Of a stretch of 32,169 nucleotides of DNA, positions 25,565 through 32,169 are shown piece after piece. The notes under the pieces are model-generated. The model ran no database searches. It worked only from the letters and a program-made list of their open reading frames with translations, and was not told the origin of the DNA. A program made the position numbers and the translations under genes. Origin of the DNA: Myxococcaceae bacterium (GTDB lineage: Bacteria; Myxococcota; Myxococcia; Myxococcales; Myxococcaceae); assembly GCA_016926755.1 (NCBI GenBank), contig JAFGNZ010000239.1:1-32169 (forward strand), read 5' to 3'. Position 1 is the stretch's first letter. Each line of letters begins with the position of its first letter.

Positions 25565-25593
25565 GATTTACGGGGACTCCCCTTCTACGTCAA
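25565..25593 (-). promoter_or_regulatory. Promoter of tRNA-Phe
   Basis: On the minus strand TTGACG (25593-25588) and TAAATC (25570-25565) are separated by exactly 17 bases, and the tRNA begins 25 bases after the -10 box. The -35 matches the sigma-70 consensus at five of six positions; the -10 is weaker (three of six). A GC-rich block follows the -10 box, a discriminator-like position typical of stable-RNA promoters. Confidence 0.65.
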
Positions 25594-25716
25594 GCGCGTT
25601 CTGATCCTTCCCTCCCCACACTCGCCCGCTCGCCCGGTCCCCCTCCCTCCTGCCACCCTGTGCGGAACTTCTTGCCTCCTCGTGAATCCAAGCCCCGTCC
25701 ACCCCTAGAGGTACGC

Positions 25717-26610
25717 GTGAGCTGGCTCAACTACCACCACCTGCTCTACTTCTGGACCGTCGCCCGCGCCGGCACCATCGCCAAGGCCGGTGAGGAGCTC
25801 CGCCTCGCCCAGCCCACCATCAGCAGCCAGATCAAGCTCCTCGAGGAGTCCCTCGGCCACAAGCTCTTCGAGCGCCAGGGCCGAAAGCTCGTCCTCACCG
25901 ACGTCGGCCGCACCGTCATGCGCTACGCCGATGAGATCTTCCGGCTCGGCAATGAGCTGAAGAACGTCGTCGGCGGCCTGCCCGCCGGCCAGCAGCTCCG
26001 CCTCCACGTCGGCGTCGCCGATGTCGTCCCCAAGGTCGTCGCCGAGCGCCTCCTCCAACCCGCCCTCGACGTCGGCCCCCTGCGCATCGTCTGCCGCGAA
26101 GGCCCCCTCCCCCAGCTCCTCGCCTCGCTCGCCCTCCATGAGCTGGATGTCGTGCTCGCCGATGCCCCAGGCTCCGAGCCCGTCAGCGTCCGCGCCTTCA
26201 ACCACCTGCTGGGCAAGTGTGGCGTCACCTTCTTCGCCGCCCCCGCTCACGCCCACCTCAAGCGGGACTTCCCCCGCTCCCTGGACGGCGCCCCCATCCT
26301 CATGCCCTCCGAGGCCAGCTCCATCCGCCACGCGATGGACCTCTGGTTCGAGGCCCAGGGCGTGCGCCCCACCGTCGTCGGAGACTTCGACGACAGCGCC
26401 CTCCTCAAGGCCTTCGGTGAGCGGGGGCTCGGCGTCTTCGCCATGCCCTCCGTCATCAAGGCCGAGGTCGTCCGCCAGTTCGACGTCTCCGTCATCGGCC
26501 ACACCGACGAGATCGAAAGCTGCTTCTACGCCATCTCCGTCGAGCGTCGCCTGCGCCACCCCGCCGTCGTCGCCATCGCCGAGGCGGCTCGCTCGAGCCT
26601 CTTCTCCTGA
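25717..26610 (+). CDS. nhaR: NhaR-type LysR family transcriptional activator
   Basis: 297 residues from a GTG at 25717 with AGAGGT upstream. The start SWLNYHHLLYFWTVARAGTI and the helix-turn-helix up to about residue 62 match the NhaR group, as does the C-terminal end ARSSLFS; the effector-binding domain spans about 90-290 (motifs GVADVVPK and GDFDDSALLKAFGERG). Known role of NhaR: sodium-responsive activation of the antiporter gene nhaA and, in E. coli, of surface polysaccharide genes. No antiporter gene is next to it in this window, so its targets are elsewhere. Not part of the accessory region; GC content is backbone-like. Confidence 0.9.
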   Translation: MSWLNYHHLLYFWTVARAGTIAKAGEELRLAQPTISSQIKLLEESLGHKLFERQGRKLVLTDVGRTVMRYADEIFRLGNELKNVVGGLPAGQQLRLHVGVADVVPKVVAERLLQPALDVGPLRIVCREGPLPQLLASLALHELDVVLADAPGSEPVSVRAFNHLLGKCGVTFFAAPAHAHLKRDFPRSLDGAPILMPSEASSIRHAMDLWFEAQGVRPTVVGDFDDSALLKAFGERGLGVFAMPSVIKAEVVRQFDVSVIGHTDEIESCFYAISVERRLRHPAVVAIAEAARSSLFS

Positions 26611-26625
26611 CTGGCAGGCCCGCTC

Positions 26626-26820
26626 CTACCCGGGCGTCCCCGCATCCACCGGCGCGGTGATGGGACCCGCGGGGCCGGGCGGCTCCGCTGGCACGTTCTG
26701 GACGGGCGCCGGCCCCACCTGATCGATGGGCACCTGGCTCTCCGTCCCGGGAGGCTGGGTCGTCCGGCAGGCGAAGGCGACAGCGGCCAGCAAAGCGGCG
26801 ATGAGCACGGCGCGGCGCAT
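26626..26820 (-). CDS. Small proline-rich lipoprotein
   Basis: 64 residues from an ATG at 26820 with GGGAG upstream. The signal MRRAVLIAALLAAVAFAC ends in a lipobox (AFAC, Cys18), followed by a short tail rich in Pro, Gly, Ala and Gln without a recognised domain. It is convergent with the nhaR-type gene (15-base gap). Small disordered lipoproteins of this kind are frequent in myxobacteria; function unknown. Confidence 0.7.
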   Translation of the reverse strand: MRRAVLIAALLAAVAFACRTTQPPGTESQVPIDQVGPAPVQNVPAEPPGPAGPITAPVDAGTPG

Positions 26821-27025
26821 GGGTTCTCCCGTGAGGTTGCCGCGGACCCTAAGGAGCGCCCCCCAGCAAGGCAATGCGCCGTGCGGCCATTCGTTCGGCA
26901 CCGGATGGATGCCCGTACCGCCGGGCCCTCGGCGCTCAGGCCTCCCTCCCAGCTTGCCCTCCTGCTCGGCTGACACCCACCCCCGCAGTGCCCAACTTCC
27001 TCAGGTCTCATTCCTGGGGAGCCTG

Positions 27026-28318
27026 ATGCTGGACCTCGTCGATCTCGGCAAGCGTTCGTTCGCCGCCTACCGTGGCATCGCGCCCGATGAGCAGCTCGAC
27101 GAGGCGCTCCACCTGGCCGAGCGCCTCCGAGGCGTTCGCTGCCTCCACCTCAACGCCACCCCCTACGGCGGCGGCGTCTCCGAGATCCTCCGCTCGAGCG
27201 TCCCCCTCCTCAATGATCTGGGGCTCGTCGCCGAGTGGCAGCTCATCCGCGGCGATGCCTCCTTCTTCCAGGTCACCAAGCGCCTCCACAATGCCCTCCA
27301 GGGAGACGCGACTGAGCTCTCCGAGTCCGAGAAGGCCATCTACCTCGCCCACTCGCAGCTCAACGCCTCCCACCTCTCCGCCGATTATGACTTCATCATC
27401 GTCCATGATCCGCAGCCCGCGGCCCTGCCCATGCTCGGCGGCCGCAAGGGCGCGCAGTGGATCTGGCGCTGCCACATCGACACCTCGCGGCCCAACCCTC
27501 AGGCCTGGGAGTTCCTCCGCCCCTTCCTCTACGCCTACGACGCCGCGGTCTTCACGGTCGAGGAGTTCATCCCGCCACACTTCCCCATCAACCATGTGGC
27601 CGTCCAACCGCCGGCCATTGATCCGCTCAGCCCCAAGAACCTCCCCCTCCCCGAGGAGCTCGCGCGCCACGTCCTCGAGTGGATCGGCGTGCGCCTGAGC
27701 CGGCCCCTCATCACCCAGATCAGTCGCTTCGATTTGTGGAAGGATCCGCTGGGGGTCATCGACGCGTACCGGCGCGTGCGCCCCCACATCCCCAACCTGC
27801 AGCTCGCCCTGGTGGGCTCCCTCGCGCTGGATGATCCCGAAGGGTGGCAGGTCTACCGGCAGATCCGCGAAGCCACCACCGGCGACAACCTCATCCACGT
27901 CTTCACCAACCTGGTGGGCGTGGGGAACATCGAGGTGAACGCCTTCCAGACCCTCTCCAACGTCGTCCTCCAGAAGTCCCTCCGAGAGGGCTTCGGCCTC
28001 GTCGTCTCCGAGGCGCTGTGGAAGGGCACCCCCGTCGTCGCCGGGCGGGCCGGCGGCATCCCCCAGCAGATGCCCGAGGGCACGGGCGGCATCCTCGTCG
28101 ACACGGTGGAGGAGTGCGCCGAGGCGGTGCTGCACCTGCTGCGCCACCCCCAGGAGGCCCGCTGCCTGGGCGAGCAGGGCCGCGAGCACGTGCGCCGCCA
28201 CTTCCTCATGCCGCGGCTCCTGCTGGAGCACCTGCGGCTGCTGGACGCGCTGGTCCATGAGAGGCCCATTGAACCCCGCGGGCTGGCCCTCGCCCCCCAC
28301 CCTGGCGTCTCCCCATGA
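27026..28318 (+). CDS. treT: Trehalose synthase TreT-like glycosyltransferase (GT4)
   Basis: 430 residues from an ATG at 27026 (GGGGA upstream); the frame is open about 300 bases further up but without family resemblance. The N-terminal domain has ATPYGGGVSEIL (about 44-55), a TreT hallmark; the C-terminal GT-B half has ISRFDLWKDP and the E-x7-E type donor motif REGFGLVVSEALWKG. Known reaction of TreT: nucleotide-diphosphate-glucose plus glucose to trehalose, reversible. Related GT4 enzymes cannot be fully excluded. It is the first gene of a three-gene set with four-base overlaps (treT-nfeD-slipin). Confidence 0.82.
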   Translation: MLDLVDLGKRSFAAYRGIAPDEQLDEALHLAERLRGVRCLHLNATPYGGGVSEILRSSVPLLNDLGLVAEWQLIRGDASFFQVTKRLHNALQGDATELSESEKAIYLAHSQLNASHLSADYDFIIVHDPQPAALPMLGGRKGAQWIWRCHIDTSRPNPQAWEFLRPFLYAYDAAVFTVEEFIPPHFPINHVAVQPPAIDPLSPKNLPLPEELARHVLEWIGVRLSRPLITQISRFDLWKDPLGVIDAYRRVRPHIPNLQLALVGSLALDDPEGWQVYRQIREATTGDNLIHVFTNLVGVGNIEVNAFQTLSNVVLQKSLREGFGLVVSEALWKGTPVVAGRAGGIPQQMPEGTGGILVDTVEECAEAVLHLLRHPQEARCLGEQGREHVRRHFLMPRLLLEHLRLLDALVHERPIEPRGLALAPHPGVSP

Positions 28319-29685
28319 GCCGCCGGGCCACAGAGCGTCACCTCCTGACGCGCGGCCCCCTCACCCCGGCCCTCCTCCTGGCGGCGCTGGTGCTCTGGAG
28401 CGGGCTGCTCGCCGCGGCCCCCACCCGCGCGCCCACCGTGTCCCGGTGCACGCTCGAGGGGACGGTGGACGCCGGCTCCGGCGCCTACCTGGCCGAGTGC
28501 GTCCGGCGCGCCGAGGAGGCGGGCCACGCCGCGCTGCTCGTCCGGCTGGACACGCCCGGCGGCTCGCTGGAGTCCACGCGCGCCATCGTCAGCGCCTTCC
28601 TCGCCTCGCGCGTGCCCGTCCTGGTCTGGGTGGGCCCCTCGGGCGCGCGGGCCGGGAGCGCGGGCGTCTTCGTCACCCTCGCCTCGAACCTGGCCGCCAT
28701 GGCGCCGGGCACCAACATCGGCGCGGCGCACCCCGTCGTCGGCCTCACCGGGGAGGATCCCGAGCAGGCCGGGGGCAAGGAGATGGCGCGCAAGGTGGAG
28801 AACGACACCGCCGCCTTCGTCGAGAGCATCGCCCGCCAGCGCGGCCGCAACGTCGAGTGGGCCACCACCGCCGTGCGCGAGAGCGCCAGCGTCTCCGCCG
28901 AGCGCGCCCGGGAGCTGCGCGTCGTGGAGCATGTCGCCCCCTCGGAGGAGGCGTTCCTCACCTGGGCGGATGGACGGCGCGTGGAGACGGCAGCGGGCCC
29001 GGTGCTCCTCACCACGCGCGAGGCCCAGGTGGTGGAGCTGGCGCCGAGCCTCGGCCAGCGCCTGCTCCACGCGCTCGCCCACCCTTCCGTCGCCTACCTG
29101 CTCTTCCTGGTGGCGGCGCTCGGGCTCATGGTGGAGCTGACGAACCCAGGCCTCTTCGTCCCGGGCCTCGTCGGGTTGGTGGCCCTCGTGCTCGCCCTGC
29201 TGGCCTCCTCCGCCCTCCCCGTGCGCGCAGGGGCCGTCGTCCTCCTCATCCTCGGCGCGGGGCTGCTCATCGCGGAGCTGTTCGTCACCAGCGGCCTGCT
29301 CGGCGCCGGCGGGGCGCTGCTGCTCGTCCTGGGCGGCGTGCTGCTCGTGGATCGCTTTGATCCGGACTGGTTCGTCGATCCAGCCGCGCGCCTGCGCGTG
29401 CCGCTGCGGCTCATCCTCCCCACGGCCCTGGTCTCTGCCAGCTTCGCCGTGTTCATCGCCTTCCGCGGCGCCCAGTCCCGGCGCCTGCCCCAGCTCGCCG
29501 GAGACGTGGGGCTGCTGGGCGAGCGAGGCACCGCGCTCAGCCCCCTCTCCAGCGAGGGCGGCGAGGTGTTCGTCCACGGAGAGCGCTGGCAGGCCATCTC
29601 CTCCACTCCCCTCCCCCGCGGCGCCCAGGTGGTGGTGCGCCGCGTGGAGGGGCTCACCCTGTACGTCGATGAGGTGAAGACATGA
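28315..29685 (+). CDS. NfeD family membrane serine protease (long form)
   Basis: 456 residues: signal or anchor helix (about 16-35); ClpP-like protease domain with nucleophile Ser115 in [10 protein letters not shown] and the probable catalytic Lys160 before the END motif (Lys155 is the alternative); a run of four or so membrane helices (about 250-390); and a C-terminal OB-fold NfeD domain (about 395-456). Known for the family: the long NfeD protease cleaves the hydrophobic C-terminus of its stomatin partner and is encoded beside it, as here. Start overlaps the treT stop (ATGA), end overlaps the slipin start. Confidence 0.92.
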   Translation: MSRRATERHLLTRGPLTPALLLAALVLWSGLLAAAPTRAPTVSRCTLEGTVDAGSGAYLAECVRRAEEAGHAALLVRLDTPGGSLESTRAIVSAFLASRVPVLVWVGPSGARAGSAGVFVTLASNLAAMAPGTNIGAAHPVVGLTGEDPEQAGGKEMARKVENDTAAFVESIARQRGRNVEWATTAVRESASVSAERARELRVVEHVAPSEEAFLTWADGRRVETAAGPVLLTTREAQVVELAPSLGQRLLHALAHPSVAYLLFLVAALGLMVELTNPGLFVPGLVGLVALVLALLASSALPVRAGAVVLLILGAGLLIAELFVTSGLLGAGGALLLVLGGVLLVDRFDPDWFVDPAARLRVPLRLILPTALVSASFAVFIAFRGAQSRRLPQLAGDVGLLGERGTALSPLSSEGGEVFVHGERWQAISSTPLPRGAQVVVRRVEGLTLYVDEVKT

Positions 29686-30437
29686 GCGATCTGTTCGGGG
29701 CCTTTGGCCTCTTCATTCCCTTGATCATCGCCTTCCTGCTCTTCGCCTCGGGGGTGCGCATCGTCAACGAGTACGAGAACGGCGTCGTCTTCCGGCTCGG
29801 CCGCTACGTGGGCCTCAAGCGCGCGGGCTTCCGCTGGCTCATCCCCTTCGTCGAGCGCATGGTCATCATCGACCTGCGCACCGTGGCCAAGGACGTGCCC
29901 CCGCAGGACGTCATCACCAAGGACAACGTCAGCGTGAAGGTGAACGCCGTCGTCTACTTCCGCGTCATCCACGCCGACAAGGCCGTGCTCCAGGTGGAGG
30001 ACTACCTCTACGCCACCAGCCAGCTCGCGCAGACGACGCTGCGCGCCATCCTCGGCCAGGTGGAGCTGGACGAGCTGCTCTCCCAGCGCGACCGCGTCAA
30101 CCGGGACATCCAGAAGGTGCTCGACGCCCACACGGATCCGTGGGGCATCAAGGTCTCCAACGTGGAGGTGAAGCACATCGACCTGCCCGTGGAGATGCAG
30201 CGCGCCATCGCCCGCCAGGCCGAGGCCGAGCGCGAGCGCCGCGCGAAGATCATCTCCGCCGAGGGCGAGCACCAGGCCGCCGAGCGCCTGGCCCAGGCCG
30301 CCGACGTGCTCAGCCGCAACCCCTCCTCCCTCCAGCTCCGCTACCTGCAGACGCTGGTGGAGATCACCGGCGGCGGCAACCAGACCATCATCCCCATCCC
30401 CCTGGAGCTGCTGCGCGCGCTCGGCGTGGGGCGCTGA
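29682..30437 (+). CDS. Slipin (stomatin-like SPFH/band 7 protein)
   Basis: 251 residues. An N-terminal membrane hairpin (about 6-24) is followed by the SPFH domain (about 25-190; markers [16 protein letters not shown] and [19 protein letters not shown]) and a coiled coil rich in Ala, Glu and Arg (about 180-215). The C-terminus is hydrophobic ([14 protein letters not shown]), the segment that NfeD partners cut. It forms membrane-scaffold oligomers. Last gene of the treT-nfeD-slipin set; the next gene is convergent after a 30-base gap. Confidence 0.93.
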   Translation: MSDLFGAFGLFIPLIIAFLLFASGVRIVNEYENGVVFRLGRYVGLKRAGFRWLIPFVERMVIIDLRTVAKDVPPQDVITKDNVSVKVNAVVYFRVIHADKAVLQVEDYLYATSQLAQTTLRAILGQVELDELLSQRDRVNRDIQKVLDAHTDPWGIKVSNVEVKHIDLPVEMQRAIARQAEAERERRAKIISAEGEHQAAERLAQAADVLSRNPSSLQLRYLQTLVEITGGGNQTIIPIPLELLRALGVGR

Positions 30438-30467
30438 GGCGCCCGTCAACAGGAGCGTTGGCACCGC

Positions 30468-31046
30468 CTACCAGCGCCGCGAGGTAAAGAGGCAGTCAAT
30501 AAGCTTCGCCTCGCCGAAACGAAGGCGCCCTACTTCCACGTCGGGCACCTGGGTGAAAAGCACCTCTCCCGTCAGAGGCTGAGTGCCGAGATGGGACTGT
30601 ACAAGCGCCTCAAGCCTCGACTCTGTGGCCCGGTAGGGCTCGGGTAGCGGAGGGTAGTAGACCTGCTCCCGCTGAACCTTTCCCTCTCGTGTTGTCTGTG
30701 ACGAACCGTAGCAGACATGTACAGGAGCCAGGAGGCTCACGAGGAGCACGACTGAATTCTGCTCCGCTGCTCCCATGCCAGCACCTGGTAAATACACTCT
30801 CAAGGTCCGGCAGGGCTCGTGGAGGAACGAAGGGATTTCCCAAAGCGTACAGTCCACCATCTCGCGGCGCGCGGTACGGAGGAACAACTCCCAGTCGTTA
30901 GTGCCCTTGCGCGCCTCCCCCAGTAGGGTGTTCAAGCGCTGGAATTGTTCCGAAGCGTCATACTTCGGCTCGTGGAGGGCGATTCCCGGTGGATAGAATC
31001 GATGAATGAGAGCAACCCATTCCTGCGCGCTTGAAGGAATTCTCAT
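30468..31046 (-). CDS. Hypothetical protein downstream of a lipoprotein gene
   Basis: 192 residues (start MRIPSSAQEWVALIHRFYPP), no signal peptide, no family recognised. The sequence looks like a compact soluble alpha/beta protein, with a hydrophobic strand SVVLLVSLLAPVHVCYG at about 123-139 and an ending CLFTSRRW. It follows the lipoprotein gene by 21 bases on the same strand, so the two are probably co-transcribed. In myxobacteria, a lipoprotein gene followed by a soluble small gene is the layout of lipoprotein toxin/immunity pairs; that reading is only positional. Confidence 0.7.
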   Translation of the reverse strand: MRIPSSAQEWVALIHRFYPPGIALHEPKYDASEQFQRLNTLLGEARKGTNDWELFLRTARREMVDCTLWEIPSFLHEPCRTLRVYLPGAGMGAAEQNSVVLLVSLLAPVHVCYGSSQTTREGKVQREQVYYPPLPEPYRATESRLEALVQSHLGTQPLTGEVLFTQVPDVEVGRLRFGEAKLIDCLFTSRRW

Positions 31047-31067
31047 GAAGGCTCGTCTCGCGGAACT

Positions 31068-31535
31068 TCAGTCTTCAGGAAAGTGTCTCGGAGTAATGCC
31101 CAGCGTCCTGAATTTCGTCACTGTTGCACCCTTGATAGACTGCCTCAGGGTGGCTTCCATCTCCTCGATGAAGCGCCGACATAGCAAGGCACTGGCAAGC
31201 CCGCGATGCTTCAAAGCGACCTGAGCAGCCCTGTCAGCAGCCATGGCAGCCATTAGCTGAGCCTCTTCTTCCAGTATAGGCCCATCAATGTTGAACGCAG
31301 GGACTCCCACTTCGACGTCACACCAGACCGGCTGGGAGCTAGCTGCGGACAGGTGCCCAAGCAAGATGACGACCTGCGCCACCCGCCAGCCCCCAGGTTG
31401 ATGACTCTCCCAAGGAACAATAGTGTGGAACTCGAACGACGAGGGCGGCATGCCTCCAAGTACGAGGGTCGCGCATGCTGTCATCAGCAGCAGGCAAAAA
31501 CTCGCAACAAGGTTCCGCCGAAGACATCCACGCAT
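31068..31535 (-). CDS. Lipoprotein of unknown function
   Basis: 155 residues. The signal peptide ends in a lipobox (LLLMTAC, Cys21). The mature part has GWRVAQVVILLGHLSAASSQ and PVWCDVEVGVPAFN, then a helical part with CRRFIEEMEATLRQ and a proline-terminated end. It resembles, from memory, myxobacterial lipoproteins seen only in that order, but no domain name is assigned. The ribosome site is weak (GAGAAA). Two copies of a palindromic element lie directly upstream, from 31573 on, so its promoter region has been remodelled. Confidence 0.72.
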   Translation of the reverse strand: MRGCLRRNLVASFCLLLMTACATLVLGGMPPSSFEFHTIVPWESHQPGGWRVAQVVILLGHLSAASSQPVWCDVEVGVPAFNIDGPILEEEAQLMAAMAADRAAQVALKHRGLASALLCRRFIEEMEATLRQSIKGATVTKFRTLGITPRHFPED

Positions 31536-31572
31536 TTGATTTCTCGACCTGGGCCTTCTGACAATGAGTTGA

Positions 31573-31657
31573 GAGCGCCCAAAAAAAGCAAGGGTCGACC
31601 AGACCCTCCAGAGAGGAGACGCCCCTCAACCCGGGCTTTCTTGTTAGGCAGGCGCTC
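31573..31657. repeat. Palindromic element, copy B (diverged, 85 bp)
   Basis: The ends GAGCGCCC and GGGCGCTC-like (GGCGCTC) and the inner GTTGAGGGG-GTCTC block (on the complement) match the 79-bp element, but with small insertions and several changes, and without the flanking TTA. It lies 38 bases upstream of the lipoprotein start and 76 bases from copy C. Confidence 0.7.
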
Positions 31658-31885
31658 CTATTTCAAATAGCTGGCAAAAAGGACAACAAAGACCAAAACC
31701 ACAATCACAACAAGGAGTGCAACAATGCCTTTAGAGCGCCTAACAAAAATAAGGGTTGAGGGGTCTCTCCCCTCGGAGCGGTGGCTCCAATCCTTATTTT
31801 TGTTAGGAGCTCTTAGTTCCCGTTTCGCAGAATGCATAGACGAGCATCTCCCAAGCCGATTCGCCGATTCGTTTTCTATCTCCAC
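31658..31885 (-). other. Possible small membrane protein gene read through copy C
   Basis: A 75-codon leftward frame starts at 31885, passes in frame through the whole palindromic element and ends with a single strongly hydrophobic helix (GIVALLVVIVVLVFVVLFAS) and YLK. The helix-coding part (31658-31730) lies exactly between copies B and C. Either the element was captured into a small membrane-protein gene, or only the helix-coding remnant is genuine. No start with a good ribosome site was found, so I do not call it a gene. Confidence 0.3.
31734..31812. repeat. 79-bp palindromic element, copy C
   Basis: Same length and ends as copy A but in the opposite orientation: left end GAGCGCCTAACAAAAATAAG, right end the complement of GAGCTCCTAACAAAAATAAG. 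TTA flanks it directly on both sides (31731-31733, 31813-31815). The inverted repeats are nearly perfect over about 21 bases, and the whole could fold into a long hairpin. Confidence 0.85.
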
Positions 31886-32169
31886 GAGGATGTTGCCTCT
31901 GCACTGTCTCTTTGGGAAGAAGTCTCTGCTGCAATAACTGGCTCAGCAGTCTGCCAGCCATTATAGGCCCATGCCCGACCAAGATACCCGGCGCCGACCG
32001 CCCCCTCACTCCGGCCCCTTCCCGGGAGGCGAGGAGGGCTCCTCGAATAGTTCCCGCATCTCCAGATGGATGGCCCGCCGGCTGGTACCCGTTCACGCGT
32101 CTGGTTTGAGAGAGAGGCAGGCAGGCTGAAGAGGGAGCAGGGAAGAGGGCATGTGCGAGGGTGGACCTG
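31816..32169. other. Window end without a supportable gene
   Basis: About 350 bases. A leftward frame (32096-31803) stays open and contains ESAWEMLVYAFCETG before stopping inside copy C, and a shorter rightward frame is also open; neither shows a family or a ribosome site. It may be the 3' part of a gene that copy C has cut, or non-coding sequence. Confidence 0.35.

Noticed and set aside
27008-29577. Long leftward frames antisense to treT and nfeD
   Set aside because: No domains or ribosome sites; they arise from GC-rich third positions of the real genes.

Overview
The window is GC-rich (roughly two thirds or more G+C by eye, strong G/C third positions) and reads as a myxobacterial chromosome of the Cystobacterineae type (Archangium/Cystobacter/Myxococcus relatives). 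This is an inference from gene style: a membrane-anchored Hanks-type kinase with a cysteine-containing tail, many small lipoproteins, M4 and M16 peptidases, and a myxobacterial-looking tyrosine recombinase remnant. No rRNA gene and no CRISPR array were seen; there is one tRNA gene (tRNA-Phe).

Layout. 1-4.2 kb, minus strand: an M4 metalloprotease lipoprotein cut by the window edge, then two overlapping M16 peptidase genes (one with the zinc motif, one without). 4.3-9.1 kb, minus: a 1320-residue SNF2 helicase with two SWIM-type CxC...CxH motifs, preceded by a 77-residue protein that looks like the stump of a larger family and by an unknown 196-residue protein. 9.3-13.5 kb, plus: one very large gene joining a HIT domain, a PLD-type nuclease domain, an SF2 helicase and a LexA/S24-like domain, probably a single-gene defence or DNA-processing protein. 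13.6-15.0 kb, minus: a transmembrane Ser/Thr kinase. 15.3-22.1 kb, plus: a complete Wadjet (JetABCD) anti-plasmid operon of four overlapping genes.

22.1-25.4 kb is a decayed accessory region: a small gene with an in-frame TGA, a shortened SUKH (SMI1/KNR4) gene, an AT-richer HipA-like kinase/DUF3037 pair, and a tyrosine recombinase that has lost its middle and carries a 79-bp palindromic element exactly at the break. It ends at a tRNA-Phe gene with a clear promoter and terminator, the usual site of integrative elements. 25.7-30.4 kb looks like backbone: NhaR-type regulator, a small lipoprotein, and an overlapping treT-nfeD-slipin operon. 30.5-32.2 kb, minus, holds an unknown gene and a lipoprotein gene, then two further copies of the palindromic element.

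The centre of interest is 4.3-25.4 kb: nucleic-acid defence genes (SNF2/SWIM, HIT-PLD-helicase-S24, Wadjet), possible signalling (kinase), toxin/immunity-like fragments and integration debris beside a tRNA. Wadjet is a known system; the HIT-PLD-helicase-S24 fusion and the palindromic element family are the best candidates for something little described.
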